A DNA stretch of 64,000 nucleotides from Calliphora vicina (lineage: Eukaryota > Arthropoda > Insecta > Diptera > Calliphoridae): NCBI RefSeq assembly GCF_958450345.1, contig NC_088783.1:25857701-25921700 (forward strand). Reading direction: 5' to 3'. A program made the translations under genes and the position numbers. This document shows, in pieces, positions 1-10,031 of the stretch (position 1 is the first letter of the stretch; every line of letters starts with the position of its first letter). The notes beneath the pieces were generated by a model. The model saw only the letters and a list, made by a program, of their open reading frames with translations. It was not told where the DNA came from and did not search any database.

Positions 1-320
1 GAAAGTTGTATAGTTTAAGCTGTTACAACAACAACTGTCTTATTTGTGTACTTAGGTCCCAGCCTCTTTCCCTTCGGCCGTCTTACAAATGTTCTCCCAT
101 AACTGGCTCTTAAATTGGATTCATCCGAAAAGAGAACAATATTCCATTTCAGTCTCGACCAGTTAAAACGTTCTTTTGCAAATTATATATAAGAGTTTTT
201 TCGCTGAGTGATAGCAACCAAGAACACCAGCCATATTAGCTAACGGTCGAGATAAAATTTCCAATTTGATTTTATTGATAACCTCCTTTTAGAAATTTCT
301 TAAGCTATTTTGTATTGAAG
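1..320 (-). mobile_element. Decayed Tc1-family transposase fragment
   Basis: Read on the minus strand, roughly positions 170 to 30 encode a recognisable piece of a Tc1-type catalytic domain: LFSDES, then GRTFVRRP, KGKRLGPKYTNK. These match the region around the first catalytic aspartate of DD34E transposases. Flanking sequence in the same direction has stops and shifted frames, so this is a pseudogene, and it is cut by the window edge. The same family leaves relics at 23.1 kb and 28.9 kb. The outer boundary near 320 is approximate because no terminal repeat was found. Confidence 0.7.
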
Positions 321-410
321 TTTTCTTAAACTATTTTGTCCAGAAGTTCCACAAATGTTGAATTTTTACAAAACATCCCTCATGAATTTGTGTATGTATA
401 TTGTTTTTGT

Positions 411-546
411 GTTATGTGCTTGTTTTCTATAGTGAACGAGTACTTTGAGTGGAAATTTAACATGTTCTGTTATTGTAACAAAAACAAAATACATGTAAAA
501 CTTCCACTCAAAGCACTCGTTCGCTATAGAAAAACAGCACATTAGT
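411..546. repeat. Short palindrome (hairpin) with ~60 bp arms
   Basis: The left arm (about 411-470) and right arm (about 487-546) are near-complementary. Both carry the motif CTATAG.GAACGAGT followed by CTTTGAGTGGAA. Because of the symmetry, both strands give similar short reading frames, which are artefacts and not genes. It could be a small foldback MITE or a remnant of one. No clear target duplication was identified. Confidence 0.7.
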
Positions 547-1990
547 AATCTTTCATGTAGAAGTTTGAAAGTTTCCGTTATTTGTATTATATAAAATGAT
601 ATGCCCATAATTTCCATAGAATTATAAATAAAGGTTTGTTTGTTAATTTATTTGTTTACTTTTTCAACTTATCTAAACTATGGTCATTACATGAGTTTTT
701 ATTTATGACTTATAGAGTTGATATCTTTAACATTACTTTTATAATTAAAATATTTGATTTCATGCCTTTAAAACCAACATACCAAAATGGAGCCAATGAC
801 GATCAATCGTATACTTTACCATACAATCAATACAAGTCTAAAACTTTCTATCGATTTACCGATTTATTATTCCAATGTATCTATGAAGGATTTGTTAAGA
901 ATCATTAAGAGCGCAGTCACTGAAAACATGTTCTGATTTTGGACGAACACATTTTCAAAATTTTACCACCAAACAGATTTTGTGATTCCGTTTGAAACAC
1001 ATCGAAATTTTAGTCATAGACCCACAAAAGTGTATATACTCTGGGTCCATATAAAATTCAAAGATAATCTAGTTATGTCCGTCCGTCTGTCTCGAGGAGT
1101 CACGAATCATCATTGGGGGATGAAAATGTTCCAATGATGTTTTTTGATAAGTTTGGTATTGAAATGGGAAAAATCGGTTCAACCAAAAAATATTTTAAAA
1201 AATGTCCGTCCGATGTTTAAAATCAATTAAATCACAATAGGGTTTAAACTAAAAGTTATTGCTAATAGCTAACTTATATGTCCATAAAATTAACACAATA
1301 GGTTGATCCCCTAAAAAGTTTTGGTTCAAAATATGTTCAAAACTTTGTTCGGATAACATGAAAATTATCCAAATTAGGTGTTTGAACACAAAATGTAAAA
1401 AAAAAAATAATTTAATTAAGAATTAATAGATGATAGAAACAAATATTTCATTAAATTTCTGTCAATAAATTGCATTCCATACTGCTTCTTAGGGAACGGT
1501 TTTGTGGGATGAATAGGGAAAATATATTTAAATCTGAATTAATCAAGAATCAAATTCAATTAATTAATTAATTTTAGGCTCTGATCTTACTACACTAGTA
1601 CCCAAAACTGGTGGTAAATGATATCTATCAATCTCTAACTATGTTCACCTAAATGATCTATGAATTAGAAAAAAACTCATTAAATTGTTTCAACCATTAA
1701 CCATTATTTATTTTTGAATAATTAGTTTTTACTTCCATAATTTCATACATCCAAATTAAAAACTGAAAATGAATATTTTTATAAAATTTGTTGGTCGGAT
1801 GGTTGAGGGGTTTTTTAAAATTTTTTTTCTGTCAAAACTAGGTCAGGGGTTAGTTAGATGAGGATTTATTTAAAAAAGTATGAAAAACTTTAAAATAACG
1901 ATTTAAATGAAATAAGTTGTTAGTGAGAAATGCTTTACAGGACAAGGTGACTTTAAAGTATTTTAAAATAAAATGCAAAAAATGTGATAA
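547..1990. other. Intergenic, with a dispersed-repeat-like motif
   Basis: No supportable gene. Around 1018-1110 there is a GC-richer block containing TATACTCTGGGTCC and GTCCGTCCGTCTGTC, a pairing I associate with abundant dispersed repeats in fly genomes (recalled, not checked). The rest is AT-rich. A minus-strand AATAAA at 1865-1870 could serve as polyadenylation signal for the NAC-beta gene that ends at 1991. Confidence 0.4.
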
Positions 1991-4900
1991 TTAAGGATTA
2001 TTTTGAGGTGTAGTTGACTGTTGAATATTTGGTTGTTGTGGCTGATCAGTTGGCGCTTTTTGTGCTGGTGGCTGGGGAGTAGTGGCTTTCTGTTGTGGAG
2101 CAATTGGCTGTTGAGGAATGGGCTGTTGAATTGCTGTCGGAGTAGGTGGTTGATTAGTTGACTTTGGTTCCATCGATTGTTGACCTGGTTGTTGTGGAAT
2201 ATTGGCTTTCTGCGGTTGAGTTATTGGTTGAGAAGTAGTGGCTTTGGGTTCTTGACCAGCTGGTTGTGGAGAAGCTGCTTTGAGTTGAGAATCGAGTTGC
2301 TGCTGTTGAACTGTTGGTTGTGGAGTAGTTGCTTTAGGTTGTTGACCAGCTTGTTGTGCAGTGGTAGCTTTGGGTTGCTGCTGTTGAACAGTTGGTTGTG
2401 GAGTAGTGGCTTTCTGTGGTTGAGTTGTCGGTTGTGGAGTAGTTGCTTTCGGTTGTTGACCATCTGGTTGTGGAGTGGTAGCTTTGGGTTGTGGTTGCTG
2501 CTGTTGTACGGTTGGTTGTGGAGTACTGTCTTTCTGTGGTTGAGTTGTTGGTTGTGGAGTAGTTGATTTTTGTTGTTGAACAGCTGGTTGTGGAGTGGTA
2601 GTTTTGGGAGGTTGCTGCGGTTGTGGAGTACTGGCTTTCTGGGGTTCAGTTGTCGGCTGGGGAGTTGTAGTTTTTTGTTGTTCAATATCCGGTTGTGGTG
2701 TTGTGGCTTTAGGTTTCTGCTGCTGAATAACTGGTTTCTGGCCTTGAGATGTCGGCTGTGGAGTTGTAGCTTTTTGTTGTTTACCATCTGGTTGTGGAGT
2801 TGAGCCCTTAGTTTGCTGCTGCTGAACAACTGGTTGTGGAGTATTGGCTTTCCGGGTTTGAGCTGTGGTCTGCTGAGTGGTGGCTTTCAGTTGTTGGGCA
2901 TCTGGTTGTGGTGTAGTTGCTATTGGCTTTTGAGCATCTGGTTGTGGTGTACTGCCTTTCGTTTGTTGGGTTGCTGATTGAGGAGTCGATGCTTTCGATT
3001 GCTGCTCTTGAGCAGTTTGAGTAGTTGGTGGAGCTGCTTGCTTTGCCGGCGAAGGTTGTTTGACTGGAGATATTTGTTTAGCTGGAGCTAATTGCTTAGA
3101 TGGCGATGGTTGTTTAGCAGGCTGTTGCTGAGGAGTATTCAACGTATTGTGGGGCGAAGGTTGTTTATTGGTTTCAGCCTTAGGTGAGCTTACTTGTTTC
3201 TTTTGTTCTTGCTGAGCTGGTGCACCAGAAGCAGTTTTCGCAGGTGATGGCTGTTTTGGTTTAGCTGCTGGAGATTTTTTATTGTCTGCTGTTTGATTAG
3301 CATTCGCTGGTTTTTGCTGGTTGTTCTTAGTTTGCGCAGGTTTTGGTGCCGTGGCAGGTTTCTTTTGAGCATCGGTGGAAGTTTTACCTTCAGTTGCTAG
3401 CATGGATATTGCGACATTTCCTTCAATAGGTGAGGTTGGAGGTGTTGCCGTTGGCGAAGATGATTTTTTAGTTGGTATAGATGGAGTTTTAGGTTGAGGA
3501 CTTGCGGCCTTGGTTGGAGTTCCTGGTTTCGTTGGAGTAACGGCTTTGTCGGGAGTCCTAGCTTGTGTTACTGGCTTTGTTTGTAGAGTTGGTTTTGGAG
3601 TAGTAGGTTTTGCAGGCTTTGCTTGGACTCCGGTCTGTGTTGTGGGTTTACCTTTAGACTCTTCTTTTTTATTGATTGTAGAAGGTGCAGTCGTTGATGT
3701 ATTTTTACCACCAGCTGGTTTCGGTGATGGTTGCTTACTTGGTTGGCTAGTTGGTGCAACTATTTGCTCTTTAGTCTTATCAGTACCAGAAGTTTTAATT
3801 TCCATTTTTCCCTGAGATTTCTCTAAAGGCGTCACAGGTTGTGCTGACAACTGGGCAGTAGTTTCTTCTTCTTTAGGTTTTTCTTCAGCTTGTTTCTGTT
3901 TTATTACAGGCTCTTTAGGTTCTTCGTTGGGCTTAACTGTGGCAATAGGTTGTTCAGCTTCTTTAGGAGCTGTTGAACTTGATACTTGAGACTGTTTGGA
4001 TTCTTCTTGTTTCAGGGCAGCTGGTTCAGGTGATTTATTATCTTGTTTGTCTATTATGACTGGTGCTATTGACTCAGTGCATTTTTCCATTGGAATTGGT
4101 GTAGTAGGTGTGGTAGGTACTTCAGCCACAATATTTGTTTGTTTTGCTTCCTCTTTCTTATCAGTTTTGTTCTCAGGAACTTTGTTTAAATCATTGGTAG
4201 TTGAAAGATCTTTATTTTCTGCCTTGACAGCTTCATTGATCGGTTTCTCCACTTTGACTTCGGCTATGGGTTTCTGCTCTGGTTTTAACTGGGCTTCAGC
4301 TATTTGTGCACCATTCTTCTCTGTTGGTTTGGTTTCCACTTTTTGTTCTTTGGCTTTAGCTTGTTGTTTCGCTTGATCAGAGTCTTTTTGTTTATCCGGT
4401 GCTTTTGTTGTTTCTTTAGATTCTTTCACTTCTTTGGTTTTGGACATCTCCTCTTTTTTGGAAGTCTGGTGCGGTTTTTGTTCTTTAGTTTGTTCCTTTT
4501 TCATATCTTTGGTCTTAGCAGCTTCATCTTTCTTTGGAGCTTCTTGAGGCTTGCGATCCTTGGCGTTTTCTTCCTTCTTCTTTTCGTTAGGTTTTTCCGT
4601 AGGCTTTTCAATTTGTTTCGAAGATTTGTCTGTGGGCTTTTGTTGTGGTTTCTCTTCAGTCTTCTTTACTGGCTCTTTACTAGACTTTTGATTTTTTGTT
4701 GTATCTTCTGCTTTCGGTTGAGCTTTAATTTCCTTCGACTCTGGAGTCTGTTGCGGTTTTTCAACAGCTTTTTCTTGAACTTTAACTTCTTGCTTTTGTA
4801 CGGGAAGTTCTTCTTTTATTATTGCCGTTTCTTTCATTACATCGTCTTTAACCGGTTCAGCCGGTTTCACTTCGTTTTTAGCTGCAGTTTGTTTATCGTC

Positions 4901-5680
4901 GTTTTTCTCAGCAATTGATTTAGTTTTTTCCTGTTTGTTTGTCTTTTCTTGTTTCGCTTGCTTTTGTTGCTTATTTTCACTTTTGCCCACATCTGATTTA
5001 ATTTTAGCTGCCCCATTGGCCGACTGTTGCTGCTGTTTATTCTGTTGTTTTTTCGATTTCTTATCCAACTTTTCAGCAGCATCTTTCGAACTATCAATTT
5101 TTTTTGCATTGTTCTCTTCTTTTAAAATGCCATTTTCATTATTATTTTTAGCCAACTCTTCAGATATTTTAGCATCAGCTTTAGCTTTAGGACTTTTAGT
5201 TTCCTCCATTTTGGCGACCTCTTCGAAATCGTTGACCAACAAGGGAACATCATCATCTTCTTCGGCAACATTATCAAGAGTAGTGGCGGCAGCAGCATTA
5301 CCCTGTTTCTGATTTCCAGACATGGTATTGGCAAACATACGCAATTGCATGACGGTGTCTTGACCCAATTGAGGCAAGATTTCTGGCAACATTTCCACTA
5401 TTTTCTTGGTCTCTCCATGACCGGTAACGGCAAATGTATTGGCCGACAAAGATGCTTGAGCTTTGGGATTATTAAAGTGTATAACTGTTAGGTCATCTTT
5501 GATAATATTAACCTCCTCGATGCCGGGTATCGTGCTAACGGACAATTTCTTCAAAGAACTTTGTAATTTTTTATCATCTGTGGCAGCAGATTGATGCATT
5601 ACCTTCTTCTTGCGACGTGGTGTACCTTTGCCCCCTATACGGACCTGGGCCTGTAAACGTCTTAACTTTTCGGCATTCAT
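1991..5680 (-). CDS. bic: NAC-beta (bicaudal/BTF3-like) with giant disordered tail
   Basis: Beta subunit of the nascent-polypeptide-associated complex, which binds ribosomes and shields emerging chains. The protein is 1,229 residues from ATG at 5678-5680. An upstream in-frame TTG-CAG is rejected as a start because it is the intron's AG acceptor. Residues 1-120 are canonical: MNAEKLRRLQ start, ribosome-binding RRKKK at 22-26, then the NAC domain at about 35-100 (VNIIKDDLTVIHF, FAVTGHGETKK). EEDDDVPLLV at about 137-146 matches the usual C-terminal end of fly bicaudal, which I recall as about 170 residues. Here the frame continues for about 1,080 more residues: a Lys/Glu/Gln-rich charged stretch, then a Pro/Ser/Thr segment with SPAK and SPVK motifs, then a TPQP repeat array. 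No stop or frameshift was seen. N-terminal identity is certain; whether the whole tail is translated or alternatively spliced is unknown. Confidence 0.88.
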   Translation of the reverse strand: MNAEKLRRLQAQVRIGGKGTPRRKKKVMHQSAATDDKKLQSSLKKLSVSTIPGIEEVNIIKDDLTVIHFNNPKAQASLSANTFAVTGHGETKKIVEMLPEILPQLGQDTVMQLRMFANTMSGNQKQGNAAAATTLDNVAEEDDDVPLLVNDFEEVAKMEETKSPKAKADAKISEELAKNNNENGILKEENNAKKIDSSKDAAEKLDKKSKKQQNKQQQQSANGAAKIKSDVGKSENKQQKQAKQEKTNKQEKTKSIAEKNDDKQTAAKNEVKPAEPVKDDVMKETAIIKEELPVQKQEVKVQEKAVEKPQQTPESKEIKAQPKAEDTTKNQKSSKEPVKKTEEKPQQKPTDKSSKQIEKPTEKPNEKKKEENAKDRKPQEAPKKDEAAKTKDMKKEQTKEQKPHQTSKKEEMSKTKEVKESKETTKAPDKQKDSDQAKQQAKAKEQKVETKPTEKNGAQIAEAQLKPEQKPIAEVKVEKPINEAVKAENKDLSTTNDLNKVPENKTDKKEEAKQTNIVAEVPTTPTTPIPMEKCTESIAPVIIDKQDNKSPEPAALKQEESKQSQVSSSTAPKEAEQPIATVKPNEEPKEPVIKQKQAEEKPKEEETTAQLSAQPVTPLEKSQGKMEIKTSGTDKTKEQIVAPTSQPSKQPSPKPAGGKNTSTTAPSTINKKEESKGKPTTQTGVQAKPAKPTTPKPTLQTKPVTQARTPDKAVTPTKPGTPTKAASPQPKTPSIPTKKSSSPTATPPTSPIEGNVAISMLATEGKTSTDAQKKPATAPKPAQTKNNQQKPANANQTADNKKSPAAKPKQPSPAKTASGAPAQQEQKKQVSSPKAETNKQPSPHNTLNTPQQQPAKQPSPSKQLAPAKQISPVKQPSPAKQAAPPTTQTAQEQQSKASTPQSATQQTKGSTPQPDAQKPIATTPQPDAQQLKATTQQTTAQTRKANTPQPVVQQQQTKGSTPQPDGKQQKATTPQPTSQGQKPVIQQQKPKATTPQPDIEQQKTTTPQPTTEPQKASTPQPQQPPKTTTPQPAVQQQKSTTPQPTTQPQKDSTPQPTVQQQQPQPKATTPQPDGQQPKATTPQPTTQPQKATTPQPTVQQQQPKATTAQQAGQQPKATTPQPTVQQQQLDSQLKAASPQPAGQEPKATTSQPITQPQKANIPQQPGQQSMEPKSTNQPPTPTAIQQPIPQQPIAPQQKATTPQPPAQKAPTDQPQQPNIQQSTTPQNNP

Positions 5681-5816
5681 CTGCAATAATAGATTATGAT
5701 ATGTTTTCAGTATAAATTAATAAGAAAATCAGATCAACAGCCAGTTTATTAAATAATGAGAATTTTTAAAATGTGGCCGTTATATAAAGAAAATGTTCTT
5801 GCTATTTTTCACTCAC
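5681..5816 (-). other. 5'UTR intron of the NAC-beta gene
   Basis: On the minus strand a strong donor (CAAGAG|GTGAGT) has its GT at 5815-5816, and the acceptor TTATTGCAG lies immediately before the ATG, giving a 136 bp intron. The noncoding first exon therefore starts at 5817 and extends to an undetermined cap site (perhaps 5840-5900). This makes the locus a spliced gene and not a processed retrocopy. Confidence 0.75.
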
Positions 5817-5970
5817 CTCTTGTTCTGTATCTGTCGTCTGTTCGACTGAATGTTTAATTATCGAAAAAGTCTAAAAACTCCTCTACATTAAAATGCGGCA
5901 CAACAATTTGTTTCTCGACGATACTTGTAGCAAACACACAATATGTTTGCATCTGAGAAATTGCACTATT

Positions 5971-6024
5971 TGTGTATGTTTGTGTGTGTCTATCTATGTA
6001 TGTATGTACGTACGTACGTATGTA
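5971..6024. repeat. Microsatellite (TGTA/TACG)n
   Basis: Alternating TGTG, TATG and ACGT units, including TACG tetranucleotides around 6006-6020, lie just upstream of the NAC-beta 5' exon. Simple repeat, no coding meaning. Confidence 0.8.
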
Positions 6025-7164
6025 AATATAAATAAAAATATCTGCAAAGTTCCTTCTACTTTTATTTTTCGAAATTGCACTACAATTGCCTTTTTTCTTT
6101 TTTTTTTGGTTTTTCAAACTTGTATGCACAGAACTTTATACACGAATATTAAATACAAAAATAAAAAGGAAAATTTAATGTCTCACACATGCAATTCTGT
6201 TTTAGTTTGTTTTTTTCATTTTGGGAATATAAATAAACTATGTAGACAAGACAACGGTACGTATACGATTTTATTTTGTATCTCTTTGCTGTTTTTTCCT
6301 TTTTTTTTTGCGCAAAAGACTAAAAAAAGACCAACAAAAATAAATAATAATTAAAAGTGTCACCACTTTGGTCTCTGTAAGTGCAACGCGCGTTTACCAC
6401 TGAGATTGATCGCAAAATATCTACTGAATGTTTGGTACAGTAGGAGATAGACCAAATGCTGTTTCAAAAATACATACATACTACAATTGACCAAATAAAA
6501 ATACTTCTGTATGTACCATACTTATATGTATGTATATATACATATCTAGAAGATATTCCTTAACAGAGGTGTATTGGAAATATATAGGGCCCGCTAAGAA
6601 ACAATTAAAAAAAATTGTCTATAACTTAATAGGCTGAAATTATAAATAAGTTATTTTTGAACAACTTGAACTTTTGAATATTAAAGTATTGTAAGTCTAG
6701 ATTAAATATACAAATATGTTCGCTATATGCCATGATGGACAAATATGTCTCTACTTTGAACTATTATTCTTTATCTTTTATATAAATAGCTTAGTATTTT
6801 TAGATAAATTTTAAAATCAATGCAATCAGTATTATTTCTTAATAACACCTAGATCTTTAAGTCATCTTAATCAATTAATTTTAAGGCTAAATATGACATG
6901 ATACGTTCCTGCTTGTAGCACATAATCTATGCATGTAAATTTCGAGCTGAATTAATCTCTGTTGCTAAAGAGAATTTTTTTTTTTAAATATATGTTCAAG
7001 AATTTTTTGCAATTGTCACATCATACAGATCTGCAATATGTCTTTGCTAACAAAATATTTCTCATTGCACATTTTAAACAAATGTGTATGGGTGTTAAAT
7101 ACCAAGAGAAAGTAGTGCCAGAATTACCCAAAATGTATTTATTATAGTTAGTTACCGAAATTAA
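6025..7164. other. Intergenic, AT-rich, no gene seen
   Basis: About 1.1 kb between the NAC-beta 5' region and the satellite. It contains poly-T runs and short ORFs without codon character. Nothing supportable was identified. Confidence 0.5.
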
Positions 7165-7627
7165 CCCTTTATTTAAGAATAAGCAATTTTAGATACATAT
7201 TTCGAAATTTTCTTTATATAAATCGATTTTTGGTGGGAAATATGAGTGATTACAGATTTTCATTATTTTCCCTCTAAAGCCCTTAGTTTATGATTTATAA
7301 GCAATTTTAGATATTTTGAAATTTTCTTTATAAAAATTGATTTTTGGTGGGAAATATGAGTGATCACAGATTTTCAATATTTTCGCTCTAAAGCCTTTAG
7401 TTTATGATTTATAAGCAATTTTAGATATTTTGAAATTTTCTCTATAAAAATTGATTTTTGGTGGGAAATATGAGTGATCACAGATTTTCAATATTTTCGC
7501 TCTAAACCCTTTAGTTTATGATTTATAAGCAATTTTAGATATTTCGAAATTTTCTTTATAAAAATCGATTTTTGGTGGGAAATATGAGTGATTACAGATT
7601 TTCATTATTTTCCCTCTAAAGCCCTTA

Positions 7628-10031
7628 GTTTATGATTTATAAGCAATTTTAGATATTTTGAAATTTTCTTTATAAAAATTGATTTTTGGTGGGAAATATG
7701 AGTGATCACAGATTTTCAATATTTTCGCTCTAAAGCCTTTAGTTTATGATTTATAAGCAATTTTAGATATTTTGAATTTTCTTTATAAAAATTGATTTTT
7801 GGTGGGAAATATGAGTGATCACAGATTTTCAATATTTTCGCTCTAAAGCCTTTAGTTTATGATTTATAAGCAATTTTAGATATTTCGAAATTTTCTTTAT
7901 AAAAATCGATTTTTGGTGGGAAATATGAGCCTTTAGTTTATGATTTTGAGCAAATTTAGATATTTGATTTCCTTTATAAAAATCGGTTATCCGTGGGAAA
8001 TATGAGTGATCACAGATTTTCATTATTTTCCCTCTAAAGCCTTTAGTTTATGATTTATAAAAAATTTTAGATATATTGATATTTTCTTTAAAAAACGGTT
8101 TTTGGAATAAAAAATATGAGTGATCACAGATTTTCATTATTTTCTCTCTAAACACTTTAGTTTATGATTTATAAACAATTTTAGATATTTCGAAATTTTC
8201 TTTATAAAAATCGATTTTTGGTGGGAAATATGAGTGATCACCGATTTTCATTATTTTAATTTATGATTTATAGGCAATTTTAGAAATATTGATATTTTAT
8301 TTATAAAAATCAATTTTTGGTGGGAAATATGAGTGATCACAGATTCTCATTACTTTCCCTCTAAAGCCTTTAGTTTATGATTTATAAGCAATTTTAGATA
8401 TTTCGAAATTTTCTTTATAAAAATCGATTTTTGGTGGGAAATATGAGTGATCACAGATTTTCAATATTTTTGCTCTAAACCCTTTAGTTTATGATTTATA
8501 AGCAATTTTAGATATTTCAAAATTTTCTTTATAAAAATCGATTTTTGATGAGAAATATGAGTGATCACAGATTCTCATTACTTTCGCTCTAAACCCTTTA
8601 GTTTATGATTTATAAGCAATTTTAGATATTTCAAAATTTTCTTTATAAAAATCGATTTTTGATGAGAAATATGAGTGATCACAGATTCTCATTACTTTCG
8701 CTCTAAACCCTTTAGTTTATGATTTATAAGCAATTTTAGATGTTTTGAAATTTTCTTTCTAAAAATCGATTTTTGGTGGGAAATATGAGTGATCTCATGA
8801 TTCTCATTACTTTCGCTCTAAACCCTTTAGTTTATGATTTATAAGCAATTTTAGATATTTTGAAATTTTCTTTATAAAAATTGATTTTTGGTGGGAAATA
8901 TGAGTGATCACAGATTTTCAATATTTTCGCTCTAAAGCCTTTAGTTTATGATTTATAAGCAATTTTAGATATTTTGAATTTTCTTTATAAAAATTGATTT
9001 TTGGTGGGAAATATGAGTGATCACAGATTTTCAATATTTTCGCTCTAAAGCCTTTAGTTTATGATTTATAAGCAATTTTAGATATTTCGAAATTTTCTTT
9101 ATAAAAATCGATTTTTGGTGGGAAATATGAGCCTTTAGTTTATGATTTTGAGCAAATTTAGATATTTGATTTCCTTTATAAAAATCGGTTATCCGTGGGA
9201 AATATGAGTGATCACAGATTTTCATTATTTTCCCTCTAAAGCCTTTAGTTTATGATTTATAAAAAATTTTAGATATATTGATATTTTCTTTAAAAAACGG
9301 TTTTTGGAATAAAAAATATGAGTGATCACAGATTTTCATTATTTTCTCTCTAAACACTTTAGTTTATGATTTATAAACAATTTTAGATATTTCGAAATTT
9401 TCTTTATAAAAATCGATTTTTGGTGGGAAATATGAGTGATCACCGATTTTCATTATTTTAATTTATGATTTATAGGCAATTTTAGAAATATTGATATTTT
9501 ATTTATAAAAATCAATTTTTGGTGGGAAATATGAGTGATCACAGATTCTCATTACTTTCCCTCTAAAGCCTTTAGTTTATGATTTATAAGCAATTTTAGA
9601 TATTTCGAAATTTTCTTTATAAAAATCGATTTTTGGTGGGAAATATGAGTGATCACAGATTTTCAATATTTTTGCTCTAAACCCTTTAGTTTATGATTTA
9701 TAAGCAATTTTAGATATTTCAAAATTTTCTTTATAAAAATCGATTTTTGATGAGAAATATGAGTGATCACAGATTCTCATTACTTTCGCTCTAAACCCTT
9801 TAGTTTATGATTTATAAGCAATTTTAGATATTTCAAAATTTTCTTTATAAAAATCGATTTTTGATGAGAAATATGAGTGATCACAGATTCTCATTACTTT
9901 CGCTCTAAACCCTTTAGTTTATGATTTATAAGCAATTTTAGATGTTTTGAAATTTTCTTTCTAAAAATCGATTTTTGGTGGGAAATATGAGTGATCTCAT
10001 GATTCTCATTACTTTCGCTCTAAACCCTTTA
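7628..10031. repeat. 1,202 bp segmental duplication inside the satellite
   Basis: About 7628-8829 is repeated at about 8830-10031 with a constant offset of 1,202 bp. Idiosyncratic truncated or mutated monomers recur in the same order in both, for example the shortened monomer near 7929/9131, the GTGATCACCGA variant near 8234/9436, and the GTGATCTCATGA variant near 8789/9991. I saw no difference between the copies. The right limit is where the second copy departs, near 10075 (TTTAGAAAAATATA against TTTATAAAAATTGA). Confidence 0.85.

Noticed and set aside
2177..4918. Several plus-strand frames rich in Leu, Trp, Cys or Phe opposite the NAC-beta gene
   Set aside because: They are antisense shadows of the repetitive Q/P/T- and K/E-rich coding sequence.
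1991..5680. NAC-beta gene as a processed retrocopy
   Set aside because: A well-formed 5'UTR intron and the absence of a poly(A) tail or flanking duplication argue for a normal gene.
5681..5686. Upstream TTG-CAG codons as start of the NAC-beta protein
   Set aside because: They form the end of the 5'UTR intron acceptor. The ATG at 5678-5680 matches the family's MNAEKL start.
7829..8023. 64-residue minus-strand frame MKICDHSYF..., repeated identically at 9031-9225
   Set aside because: It lies entirely within the satellite and is identical only because of the 1,202 bp duplication.
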